Below are positions 1 through 6,043 of a stretch of 9,237 nt of DNA, piece by piece. Below the pieces are notes generated by a model, which worked only from the letters and a program-made list of their open reading frames with translations, did not search any database and was not told the origin of the DNA. Within the stretch, counting starts at the first letter, position 1, and each line of letters starts with the position of its first letter. A program made the translations under genes and the position numbers. Location: contig CAVGBO010000080.1 of the NCBI GenBank assembly GCA_963627465.1, forward strand, positions 1-9,237. The letters run 5' to 3'. This stretch comes from CAKUFA01 sp963627465. Its GTDB lineage: Bacteria; Bacillota; Clostridia; Christensenellales; Aristaeellaceae.

Positions 1-328
1 GGTCGAACGACTTCGTCGTTCTCCCGGCCGTTCACTCGTGTAAGGAAGCAATCCTGCGGATTGCTGCGGCTTTCACCGCACATGTCGCTGAAAGCCGATT
101 TATAGCAGGGGGCTTTCCGATCGTTCCGCAACCTCAATCGTCGCGGCTTACAGCCGCTCGTTTCGGTTGATGCGTTCGCGGCTGCTATACACGCCACTGG
201 CGTGTAGCCGCTCACTTACCCCTGCACCCCTTCGGGCACTCCTTCGGATGCAGGTTGGTTTTGTTTGCAAGAAAAGAATTTTCCCTTGCAATACCCACAA
301 CCTTGCTTGTAGGGCGACCCCCGAAGGG

Positions 329-359
329 TTCCAAGGGGCGACCGGAAAGCCCCTTGGAA
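329..359. repeat. Perfect 11-bp stem hairpin in the 5' intergenic region
   Basis: TTCCAAGGGGC (329-339) pairs perfectly with GCCCCTTGGAA (349-359) around a nine-base loop. No T-run follows on either strand, so it is not a standard intrinsic terminator. It directly adjoins a CCCCCGAAGGG word typical of the repeat family in this window. Confidence 0.6.
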
Positions 360-405
360 TAAGCACCACCGAAAAGAAATTGTAAACCTTAGTAGTAGGA
401 TGCCC

Positions 406-448
406 AGAAGGTTTTCAAGGAAGTCAAGCCCCTTGAAAACGCCCTTCT
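406..448. repeat. Long bulged hairpin upstream of the first operon
   Basis: AGAAGG plus TTTTCAAGG (406-420) pairs with CCTTGAAAA (431-439) and, after a three-base bulge at 440-442, CCTTCT (443-448). The loop is ten bases (421-430 plus adjacent unpaired bases). It ends about 50 bases before the start codon at 498, so it would lie in the 5' leader if transcription begins upstream. It could be a processed or regulatory leader structure or simply another repeat unit; nothing decides between these. Confidence 0.5.
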
Positions 449-497
449 TCCTGCATGAATAAGTGCAGTCTCTGTTTCATTTTAAGGAGAAAAAAAG

Positions 498-1088
498 ATG
501 GAATCTGCCGACAGCCTGCGCCTGCAGGCGGAAAAACAAACCGATCCCAAAAAGAAAAAAGCCCTGCTGGATCAGGCAGCATCCCTGTACCCGCAGGAGC
601 TGTCCATTCAGGAGGAACTGCTGCACCTGGGCAGGCTGTGGCAGCGTGACCCCCGTCACCTGGACTATCACGTGATCAAGTGCTACCTGCTCCACGTCTT
701 TCAGGATCCGGCCTCCGAAACCCCGGACATGCGCAAGCAAATGCTTCACGAGCTGACGGAAGATCCTCAGCTGCTCCTTTGCCGGCAAATGGCAGGGGAC
801 AAGGAGGACATTTTCCTCCGCCGGTATGTGACCCGGCTGTGCAGGGAATACGTGAAGCTGTTCCTGAAGGGTTCCAATGCCTGCAACGGCACCCTGATGG
901 GCATCCGCATCATCCCCCTGGAACGGTGCCTGGCCAAGCCTGTGGCCCTGATGCTCCACAACATGGAGGATGCGAATCTGCCTGCCCCCTTCGATACCCT
1001 CTTCCCGGAATGCCTGCTGGAGGTCTTCCGCAATGATGTGGGCAGTGATGTGCACCTGATGGCTGCCCGAGAGGAGCTGAAGCGATGA
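498..1088 (+). CDS. Conserved-looking hypothetical protein, soluble and helical
   Basis: I do not recognise this 196-residue protein. The start is well supported: AAGGAG at 484-489 lies eight bases before the ATG. There is no signal peptide or membrane segment, so it is probably cytoplasmic. The N-terminal 20 residues are charged (KKKK at 18-21). Residues 20-70 read as amphipathic helices with a loose tetratricopeptide-like rhythm (KALLDQAASLYP). The most structured part is about 120-180 (FLKGSNACNGTLMG onward), with several cysteines (95, 115, 129, 144, 172) that do not form a clear zinc-binding pattern. Its stop overlaps the start of the next gene (ATGA), so the two are translationally coupled and probably work together. 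Codon use is GC-rich like most of the window. Function is unknown; the TPR resemblance is only an impression. Confidence 0.8.
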   Translation: MESADSLRLQAEKQTDPKKKKALLDQAASLYPQELSIQEELLHLGRLWQRDPRHLDYHVIKCYLLHVFQDPASETPDMRKQMLHELTEDPQLLLCRQMAGDKEDIFLRRYVTRLCREYVKLFLKGSNACNGTLMGIRIIPLERCLAKPVALMLHNMEDANLPAPFDTLFPECLLEVFRNDVGSDVHLMAAREELKR

Positions 1089-1699
1089 CCTTCCTGAAAA
1101 AGCCTTGGGTGAAAAAAACGGTGCACGTGTTCCTGTCCCTGGTGCTGACGGCCATCCTCATCGCCGTGTTTTATCTGGCGGTGGTGCTGGGTCAGCCCAC
1201 GGCGGACGAGGATGATGTGACCGTGGCAGACGCTGCCTCCCAGCCCCTGCTGTCTCCCTCGCCGGCGGAAAGCATTACGGCGGAAAGCCAGCTGACGGAG
1301 CTGATCAGCCATTTCCCCACCCCGGTGCTGTCCTTTGTGGCAGGCACAGGGCCTACCCTGATTGCCGCCTCCAGCTACGACACCGCCTTCGAAAACGGGT
1401 TTGCCCGCATCCTTGACCTGACCTACACCATGGAGGATGGGGGCACGGTGCAGCTGCGCACCATCTACCCGGCGAGAGCCCTGTCCCTCATTGACCGGGG
1501 GGATTATCACCTGAATCAGGTCACCAGCCTGTCCATGGCCGGGCTGAAGGCAGTGAAGATGGAGAACCAGTCCACCATCCGCCTCCACGCCCAGGGGACG
1601 GAAGCCCTGTACGTGGTGACCCTGCCCCAAATGTCCGGGGATGAAATCAGCAGCCTGATGAAGGGCATGCAGCTGAGTGCGAAGACGGGGGAAGAATAA
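1085..1699 (+). CDS. Single-pass membrane protein with an extracytoplasmic domain, unknown function
   Basis: This 204-residue protein has a positively charged N-terminus (KKPWVKK, 5-11), one strongly hydrophobic helix at about 13-36, an acidic and Ser/Pro-rich spacer (about 37-63), and a compact domain at about 65-200. The positive-inside rule places the domain outside the membrane. No lipobox and no clear signal peptidase site are seen, so it is probably anchored. The start overlaps the upstream stop by four bases, and GAGGAG at 1071-1076 inside the upstream gene serves as ribosome binding site, eight bases away. The C-terminal YVVTLPQMSGDEISSLMKGM resembles the end of extracytoplasmic domains of the DUF4367 / anti-sigma-accessory type; that is a weak inference from sequence feel. 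With its upstream partner it forms a cytoplasmic-plus-membrane pair of unknown role. Confidence 0.8.
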   Translation: MTFLKKPWVKKTVHVFLSLVLTAILIAVFYLAVVLGQPTADEDDVTVADAASQPLLSPSPAESITAESQLTELISHFPTPVLSFVAGTGPTLIAASSYDTAFENGFARILDLTYTMEDGGTVQLRTIYPARALSLIDRGDYHLNQVTSLSMAGLKAVKMENQSTIRLHAQGTEALYVVTLPQMSGDEISSLMKGMQLSAKTGEE

Positions 1700-1703
1700 T
1701 TTA

Positions 1704-1805
1704 CAGGGGGCTTAAACGGAACGAAGTTCCTCGCCCCGTTTGAACGCCCCGTTGAACACCCAAAGAAGCCCCGAAGGGGTCGAGCCCTCCAACACCACCC
1801 TTGGT
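1704..1805. repeat. Dispersed repeat, copy A
   Basis: Bases 1704-1783 are identical, without a gap, to 5241-5320 (copy B). Weaker similarity continues to about 1805. Internally it holds GGAAC-GAA-GTTCC (1718-1730), CCCC-GAA-GGGG (1769-1779) and a tandem GCCCCGTT-type word. It begins four bases after the stop of the preceding gene and lies between convergent genes. A short minus-strand frame runs through it, but the same peptide appears at copy B only because the DNA is repeated; it has no ribosome binding site. It is best read as a small non-coding mobile or extragenic palindromic-type element. Confidence 0.9.
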
Positions 1806-1825
1806 TTGTCTATAATAGGTTGAAG

Positions 1826-1865
1826 CCCTGCTTTCCGGACACTGCCGGGGAGCAGGGATTTTTTT
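1826..1865 (+). terminator. Intrinsic terminator of the 498-1699 operon
   Basis: CCCTGCT (1826-1832) pairs with AGCAGGG (1851-1857), with an inner CCGG/CCGG stem, followed by seven Ts at 1859-1865. The T-run on the plus strand makes it a terminator for the two-gene operon, placed after repeat copy A. The same hairpin lies just past the stop of the convergent ATPase gene but has no T-run in that direction. Confidence 0.8.
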
Positions 1866-1879
1866 GAACGATGACGATG

Positions 1880-3094
1880 TTAGTCCCATGCATGCTGGGT
1901 CAGGAAATCCCGGATGTTCCGGTGCTTGATGCCATCACGGCTCATATCGATTTCATCCATGGAAACCACGTACTTGGGGAAGTTGTCCGGCACAGAAGCA
2001 AAAACGCCGAATTCCCGCTGAATGGTTTCCTCGGAGGCAAGAAGATAGCACACCTGAATATAGAGCTTCTGCTGCTGCCTCTGGCAGACAAAGTCAATTT
2101 CCTTATCTCCTGCCTTGCCCACGGTTACCGTATATCCCCGGCGCAGCAATTCCATGTATACGATGTTCTCAAGGGTCAGGTTGATGTCCTTCATGTTGCT
2201 GCCAAACATGGCTTCCCGCAGGCCATGGTCAGCCATGTAATACTTCTCGTTCGTTGACAGAATCTGCTTGCCCTGCAAGTCCTCCCGATGCACCTGGTAG
2301 AAAAGATAGGCTTCTGTGCAGTACTTAATATAATTCAGGATCGTTTCTGATGAAACCGTGCGGCGCTCACTTTTGAAAAATTTCGCAATGGACAGTGCTG
2401 AAAAGGTGGTGCCGATATTGGCAATGACGTAGGCCACAATGCGGGAGAGCAAATCCACATCCCGGATCTTGTTGCGCTTAACAACGTCATTCAACACAAC
2501 AGAATTGTAAATATCATGCAAATACTGCCTGCTGGGCTCCGGCGCATAAAGCAGATTGGCAAGGTAAGGCATACCCCCAAGGGTCAGGTACTTCTGAAAT
2601 GCCGCTCCATCCGATGCGGCAGGGTCTACTGTTCGGTACAGCTCCAGAAATTCCCCATAGGAGAAGGGATAAATGGTGAACTCCACATAGCGGCCGCCAA
2701 GGACGGTGGCCAATTCACCGGACAGCAGTTTCGCATTCGAGCCTGTGATGTAAATATCGCAGTCCATCTCCACACGGAAGGAATTGATGGCCTTTTCCCA
2801 CTGGGACACTTCCTGAATTTCATCAAAGAACAGATAGCATTTTCCTTCAATGGCAGCGGCACGCCTCAGCACCTCATCATGCAGGGCCTGGGCCGTGCAC
2901 AAGGGAGCGTTGCTCATGGCCTCAAAGTTCAGGGAAATCATCTGCTCCTCGCCAACGCCGGATGACTTCAACTCATCCCGAATCAAATCCAGCATCACGG
3001 ATTTGCCGCAGCGGCGGATGCCGGTCATGACTTTCACCAAATCCGTGCCAATAAAGGGACGAATGCGGCTCATGTATAATTCTCGCTGAATCAT
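1880..3094 (-). CDS. AAA+ ATPase of the ATP-binding/DUF4143 family
   Basis: This 404-residue protein belongs to the widespread archaeal and bacterial AAA-plus-DUF4143 family, whose cellular role is poorly defined. Visible motifs are Walker A GIRRCGKS (25-32), Walker B YLFFDE (87-92), the family segment YITGSNAKLLSGELAT (115-130) and GRYVEFTIYPFSYGEFL (134-150). The C-terminal DUF4143 part has EIDFVCQRQQQKLYIQV, similar to a PD-(D/E)xK nuclease-like fold, and the usual REFGVFASVPDN ending. Length is normal for the family and no key motif is missing. The start is supported by AGAGGTGA (plus-strand 3101-3108), six bases away. It is a single-gene unit, convergent with the operon to its left and divergent from the flavoprotein gene. 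Its codon use is visibly less GC-biased than that of its neighbours, which fits a gene often moved by horizontal transfer. ATP binding is well supported; the cellular function is not known from sequence. Confidence 0.93.
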   Translation of the reverse strand: MIQRELYMSRIRPFIGTDLVKVMTGIRRCGKSVMLDLIRDELKSSGVGEEQMISLNFEAMSNAPLCTAQALHDEVLRRAAAIEGKCYLFFDEIQEVSQWEKAINSFRVEMDCDIYITGSNAKLLSGELATVLGGRYVEFTIYPFSYGEFLELYRTVDPAASDGAAFQKYLTLGGMPYLANLLYAPEPSRQYLHDIYNSVVLNDVVKRNKIRDVDLLSRIVAYVIANIGTTFSALSIAKFFKSERRTVSSETILNYIKYCTEAYLFYQVHREDLQGKQILSTNEKYYMADHGLREAMFGSNMKDINLTLENIVYMELLRRGYTVTVGKAGDKEIDFVCQRQQQKLYIQVCYLLASEETIQREFGVFASVPDNFPKYVVSMDEIDMSRDGIKHRNIRDFLTQHAWD

Positions 3095-3121
3095 GTCACG
3101 TCACCTCTTTTCATCACAAGG

Positions 3122-3152
3122 ATAGTATGACACATGAAAAAGGAAAATGCAA
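3122..3152 (-). promoter_or_regulatory. Possible promoter of the ATPase gene
   Basis: On the minus strand TTGCAT (3147-3152) and TACTAT (3122-3127) form a candidate -35/-10 pair, but the 19-base spacing is longer than ideal. It lies about 30-60 bases before the ATPase start. The twin palindromes lie just upstream of it. Confidence 0.3.
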
Positions 3153-3168
3153 GGAACGCCACCGAAAA

Positions 3169-3233
3169 ATTTCGGTTATAACCGTAACTTTTTAAAAAAC
3201 ATAGCATGATTTCGGTTATAACCGTAACTTTTT
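3169..3233. promoter_or_regulatory. Twin palindromic sites, probable operator pair
   Basis: Two copies of a 25-base direct repeat (3169-3193 and 3209-3233) each contain the perfect 12-base palindrome CGGTTATAACCG (3173-3184 and 3213-3224), followed by TAAC and a T-run. The copies are 40 bases apart centre to centre, nearly four helical turns, so dimeric proteins on the two sites would face roughly the same side of the DNA. They sit in the divergent region, about 80-120 bases upstream of the ATPase start and some 165 bases upstream of the flavoprotein -35 box. A transcription factor binding pair controlling the ATPase gene is the simplest reading. The regulator is not identified. Confidence 0.6.
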
Positions 3234-3323
3234 TTAAGTCGATGCGCCCATTTTCCCATAACGGAAATATTGGGGTACACGCCCCGCAACATCTGTATTT
3301 ATCTAGAATTTGACGAACTTTAT

Positions 3324-3339
3324 CGTTATTAAAATAACG
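3324..3339. promoter_or_regulatory. Inverted repeat upstream of the flavoprotein promoter
   Basis: CGTTATT (3324-3330) and AATAACG (3333-3339) form a perfect inverted repeat with two bases between the arms. It ends about 50 bases before the -35 box of the flavoprotein promoter, where an activator or upstream repressor site would fit. It differs in sequence from the CGGTTATAACCG sites although both have a GTTAT half. No regulator can be named. Confidence 0.4.
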
Positions 3340-3388
3340 AATTTTCTGTATATACTTCCTTTTTGTTGAAAATGTACTTTTTTTCCTG

Positions 3389-3417
3389 TTGACTTTGCTG
3401 CAAAGTGCCTGTATAAT
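3389..3417 (+). promoter_or_regulatory. Near-consensus housekeeping promoter of the flavoprotein gene
   Basis: TTGACT (3389-3394) and a perfect TATAAT (3412-3417) are separated by exactly 17 bases. The surrounding DNA is AT-rich. Transcription should begin near 3424, giving a leader of about 50 bases before the ATG at 3476. This is the best promoter match in the window and predicts strong expression unless repressed. Confidence 0.85.
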
Positions 3418-3475
3418 ATGCCTCCGGATAGGCAGTGAGGGCAATGAAGCCCTCTGCCGAAAAAGGAGGACAACC

Positions 3476-5146
3476 ATGAATAAGATCAAGGTGCTCAGTC
3501 TGCTGACCGCCGCAACCATGCTGGCAGGCAGCGCCGCTGTGGCCGAGACCTACACCGCCACGGGCAATGGCTACCACGGGGAAATGACCGTGAACGTAAC
3601 CATCGAAAACGGTGTCATCACCGACGTCACCCTGGGCGACAACCATGAGACCAATGTGGTCATCGACCGGGCTTTCCCGGTCATCCGTGAGCGGATTCTT
3701 TCCGCCAACACGGCGGATGTGGACAGCGTGTCCGCCGCTACCTTCTCCTCTTATGCCGTGAAGACTGCCGTGGCCGATGCCATGAAGCAGGCCGGCCTGG
3801 AAGCCCCCACGGTGAAGATGACCAATGACGAGAAGCCCGCCGCCGAGCGCGCCGCCGAGAGCTGCGACATCGTGATCGTAGGCGGCGGTCCTGCAGGCCT
3901 TGCAGCCGCCATCGGCGCCAAGCAGACCAATGCGGACAAGCACGTGATTCTGGTGGAAAAGCTGGACATCCTCAGCGGCAACGGCAAGTTCGACATGAAC
4001 TTCTTCGACCTGATCAACACCGAGGCACAGAAGGCCGCCGGCAACACCGAATGGGTGGGCGAGGAAGGCCTGGCCAAGTTTATCGAAGCCAAGAGCACCA
4101 ACGGCGAATCTGCCGAGCGGATTCAGGTGTGGGCCAACGAAGAGTACACCCTGGACGCCTGGCTCCGTGCCATGGGCGTTGAGCTGAACTACAACTACGG
4201 CGGCACCAACCACATGGCGGAAGACAACCAGTACTCCGGCGAAGTGATTCAGGCCGGTCTGGAAAAGACTGCCGCCAACCTGGGCGTGGAAGTGCGCACC
4301 GGCACCAAGGGCACGGATCTGGTAATGGAAGACGGCGTGTGCAAGGGCGTGGTCGTGACCAACAACGCCGGCGAAACCTACACCATCAACGCTGCCAGCA
4401 CCATCATCGCCACCGGCGGCTTCTGCTCCAACAAGGAACTGCTGGCCGAGTATGCCCCCGGCTACGAAGTGTTCGACACCTCCAACCAGATGGGCACCAC
4501 CGGTGATTTCGTGAAGGTATTCGAGAAGTACGGCTTCCAGATGGATCAGATGGGCAAGATGAGCTTCTTCTCCAACATCATTGTGCCCTACCGTGACCTG
4601 ACCGGCGGTGCTGACATGAACCTGCTGGCCAACAAGGAAGGCACCCTGCTGCCCAACAAGTCCGGCAAGGATCGGGGCACCATGGTGCAGGAGCAGACTG
4701 ACGGTGCTGCCTACTACATCACCGACAAGACCGGCTATGAATCCTTCTACCGCATCCGCAAGCATGTGGGTCTGGGCTACTACAGCGAAGGCGCAACCCT
4801 GGACGAGCTGGCTGAGAAGCTGGGCATTGATGCCGAGGGTCTGAAGGCCTCCGTGGCACAGTACAACGCAGACGCTGCCGCAGGCACCGAGAACGCACAG
4901 ATCGAGGCTGTTCCCAGCCGCGCCCTGGACGCTGAAGGCCCCTACTACGGCGTGCGTGTAGAGCCTGCCAACCACATGACCAAGGGCGGCGTTGTGTGCA
5001 ATGAAAAGGCACAGGTGCTGGCCAGCGACGGCACGGCAGTGCCCGGCCTGTATGCCGCAGGTGAAGTAACCTGGCAGGCAGGCGGCTACTCCGAGTCCGT
5101 GTGCTTCGGCAAGATTGCCGGTGAACAGGCCGCACAGGCGGAGTAA
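3476..5146 (+). CDS. Secreted flavinylated FMN-binding / FAD-dependent fumarate-reductase-like flavoprotein
   Basis: This 556-residue protein starts with a signal peptide (about 1-23, ending AVA before E24) and no lipobox cysteine, so export and release or wall retention is expected. Residues about 25-108 are an FMN-binding domain with DSVSAATFS (83-91), the motif at which ApbE attaches FMN covalently to a threonine (here T89). From 130 a FAD-binding domain follows, with GGGPAG (136-141), ending in GLYAAGEV. This layout matches extracytoplasmic reductases such as the Gram-positive flavinylated fumarate and urocanate reductases. H500 in NHMTKGG corresponds to the conserved active-site histidine. 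The usual C-terminal GANRLGGNA segment carrying the substrate-binding arginine is absent and shortened to GGYSESVCFGK (536-546), so the substrate is uncertain. The start is set by AAGGAGGA (3463-3470); an in-frame ATG at 3389 overlaps the promoter. Codon use is strongly C-ending, which fits high expression. It is monocistronic. Electron donor and ApbE are not in the window. Confidence 0.9.
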   Translation: MNKIKVLSLLTAATMLAGSAAVAETYTATGNGYHGEMTVNVTIENGVITDVTLGDNHETNVVIDRAFPVIRERILSANTADVDSVSAATFSSYAVKTAVADAMKQAGLEAPTVKMTNDEKPAAERAAESCDIVIVGGGPAGLAAAIGAKQTNADKHVILVEKLDILSGNGKFDMNFFDLINTEAQKAAGNTEWVGEEGLAKFIEAKSTNGESAERIQVWANEEYTLDAWLRAMGVELNYNYGGTNHMAEDNQYSGEVIQAGLEKTAANLGVEVRTGTKGTDLVMEDGVCKGVVVTNNAGETYTINAASTIIATGGFCSNKELLAEYAPGYEVFDTSNQMGTTGDFVKVFEKYGFQMDQMGKMSFFSNIIVPYRDLTGGADMNLLANKEGTLLPNKSGKDRGTMVQEQTDGAAYYITDKTGYESFYRIRKHVGLGYYSEGATLDELAEKLGIDAEGLKASVAQYNADAAAGTENAQIEAVPSRALDAEGPYYGVRVEPANHMTKGGVVCNEKAQVLASDGTAVPGLYAAGEVTWQAGGYSESVCFGKIAGEQAAQAE

Positions 5147-5165
5147 AACTTTCGAATAAGGATTT

Positions 5166-5201
5166 CGAGCAAGTGGCAGCACCACTTGCTCGATTTTTTT
5201 T
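5166..5201 (+). terminator. Strong intrinsic terminator of the flavoprotein gene
   Basis: CGAGCAAGTGG (5166-5176) and CCACTTGCTCG (5182-5192) form a perfect 11-bp stem with a five-base loop, followed by A and eight Ts (5194-5201). It lies 20 bases after the stop codon at 5146 and confirms a single-gene transcript. Confidence 0.95.
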
Positions 5202-5240
5202 GCACGCAGGCGTTGGGCAAACAGATAAGTCAACCATTCG

Positions 5241-5342
5241 CAGGGGGCTTAAACGGAACGAAGTTCCTCGCCCCGTTTGAACGCCCCGTTGAACACCCAA
5301 AGAAGCCCCGAAGGGGTCGATCCCGACCACACCTCCCTGGGT
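5241..5342. repeat. Dispersed repeat, copy B
   Basis: Bases 5241-5320 are identical to copy A (1704-1783), same orientation, 3537 bases away. Similarity fades from 5321 to about 5342 (roughly 16 of 22 positions by eye). Like copy A it lies between two convergent genes, here the flavoprotein and the ribonuclease. No target-site duplication is obvious at either edge. Confidence 0.9.
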
Positions 5343-5370
5343 GCGATTCACGATCGCAACATGACAAACA

Positions 5371-5404
5371 GGGGTCGGGAAGCATCAACATGCTTCCCGA
5401 CCCC
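5371..5404 (-). terminator. Perfect 15-bp hairpin, probable terminator of the EamA-ribonuclease operon
   Basis: GGGGTCGGGAAGCAT (5371-5385) pairs perfectly with ATGCTTCCCGACCCC (5390-5404) around a four-base CAAC loop, five bases beyond the ribonuclease stop. On the minus strand it is followed by TGTTTGTC, a weak T-rich tract. On the plus strand TTGCTTTATTT follows, so it may block transcription from both sides. A smaller TGCGAT/ATCGCA hairpin lies at 5342-5358. Confidence 0.7.
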
Positions 5405-5409
5405 TTGCT

Positions 5410-6006
5410 TTATTTCTCCATCTCCCACGATGGCTTCATTTCCGTAAAGGTTTCATAGTGATCCGCTGTGTAGTACACCAGCCCGTCATTGGAGAAGATG
5501 ATCCGCTCCGCCCCTCGCCGAGTGCCGGTGTAGTTGCAGTCGCATTCGTAGTACTTCCGCCCCTTGGCGGTGGGCAGCTTCTGCTCATAGTTGCCGAAGT
5601 AATCACCGCCGATGGACTTGCCCGGTGCTACATCCCCCACGTAGTTGTATCGGCTGTCCCAGCCCAGGGCTTGGGCTTCCTTCTTGGTGATGAAGTTGCC
5701 GGGCAGTTTGCCATAGGTGAACAGGTAATCCGCAATGTCCTGGGGGGCGGTGTATGTTCCGTCCTCCTCCACGGCGGCAGGCGCAGGGGTTGCTGTGGGC
5801 GATGCGGTAGGCGTGGCGGTGGGCGATGCCCTTTTCTTTTTCTTGCTCTTGGCAATCAGGGCGGCATGGTCATCCTCTGCTGACAGGGTGATGGCGGAGG
5901 CCGTGGAAGGGGCAAGCAGGGATAGCAGCCCTTCCGAGGGGCTCAGCACCATAAGCAGTGCCATGAACAGGGCAAGCAGAGAAGTGAAGAAGGTCTTTTT
6001 CTTCAT
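5410..6006 (-). CDS. Secreted barnase-family guanyl-type ribonuclease
   Basis: This 198-residue precursor contains a barnase-type domain at about 83-191. Bacillus barnase is an extracellular endoribonuclease with guanine preference. All catalytic residues of barnase are present in an ungapped alignment: K27, E73, R83, R87 and H102 correspond to K108, E154, R164, R168 and H183. Family landmarks include ITKKEAQALGW (106-116), DVAPGKSIGGD (125-135) and ADHYETF (181-187). Ahead of it are a signal peptide (about 1-38, ending ASTASA-like), a lysine run (SKKKKR, 54-59) and a Thr/Ala/Pro-rich linker with a repeated 24-base unit (near 5795-5829). The start at 6006 is preferred over an ATG at 6015, because AAAGGA (6016-6021) abuts the latter but lies nine bases from the former. 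Two extra cysteines flank D156 (ECDCNY). It is second in an operon after the EamA gene. No barstar-like inhibitor gene is seen in the window. Confidence 0.93.
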   Translation of the reverse strand: MKKKTFFTSLLALFMALLMVLSPSEGLLSLLAPSTASAITLSAEDDHAALIAKSKKKKRASPTATPTASPTATPAPAAVEEDGTYTAPQDIADYLFTYGKLPGNFITKKEAQALGWDSRYNYVGDVAPGKSIGGDYFGNYEQKLPTAKGRKYYECDCNYTGTRRGAERIIFSNDGLVYYTADHYETFTEMKPSWEMEK

Positions 6007-6015
6007 GAAAATCAT

Positions 6016-6021
6016 TCCTTT
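6016..6021 (-). promoter_or_regulatory. Ribosome binding site deciding the ribonuclease start
   Basis: AAAGGA on the minus strand touches the ATG at 6015, too close for initiation, but is nine bases from the ATG at 6006. The latter also gives the more typical MKKKT signal-peptide beginning. Confidence 0.65.
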
Positions 6022-6043
6022 CAGGGATTCGGCAAAGCCGTAT

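Larger units (their letters stand above)
1..460. other. Gene-free, hairpin-dense intergenic region
   Basis: I see no convincing gene in this stretch of almost 500 bases. It is packed with short perfect inverted repeats, most with three-base loops: 5-21 (GAACGAC/GTCGTTC), 47-65 (AGCAATCC/GGATTGCT), 143-157 (GCGGCT/AGCCGC) and 188-206 (TACACGCC/GGCGTGTA). There is also a 9-base stem at 67-75/89-97, which would compete with a smaller stem at 65-80. CCTGCA (221-226) and TGCAGG (249-254) enclose two small TTC-loop hairpins. Larger hairpins at 329-359 and 406-448 are listed separately. The GAAGGG/CCCTTC words and the CAGGGGGCTT at 106-115 recur in the dispersed repeats elsewhere in the window, so this is probably a mosaic of related repeat elements. 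Short open frames here have no ribosome binding site and no recognisable product. I found no convincing promoter for the downstream operon. Confidence 0.6.

Noticed and set aside
767..1630. 287-codon minus-strand frame across the two-gene operon
   Set aside because: No ribosome binding site, Q/H/G-rich translation, and it spans the junction of two well-supported genes on the other strand.
1811..1816. Perfect TATAAT after repeat A
   Set aside because: No -35 match at the right distance and no correctly spaced TG extension. A transcript would hit the terminator at 1826-1865 almost at once.
1701..1889. Short minus-strand frame through repeat A, sharing its C-terminus with one through repeat B
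   Set aside because: The shared peptide follows from the 80-bp DNA identity. There is no ribosome binding site, and the upstream portions differ completely.
3169..3233. CRISPR-like direct repeats
   Set aside because: Only two copies with a 15-base gap, a palindromic core, and no cas genes.
3389..3475. Upstream in-frame ATG for the flavoprotein
   Set aside because: It overlaps the -35 and -10 boxes, and the shorter form begins with a proper signal peptide behind AAGGAGGA.
3329..5233. 634-codon open frame on the minus strand across the flavoprotein gene
   Set aside because: It is antisense to a gene with a clear promoter, ribosome binding site, signal peptide and domains. Its translation is low-complexity (G, H, V, L rich) without known motifs, as expected from C-ending codons on the other strand.
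5147..5409. Search for a barstar-like inhibitor next to the ribonuclease
   Set aside because: This gap holds only a terminator, repeat B and a hairpin. The upstream neighbour is the EamA gene, so no inhibitor is visible.
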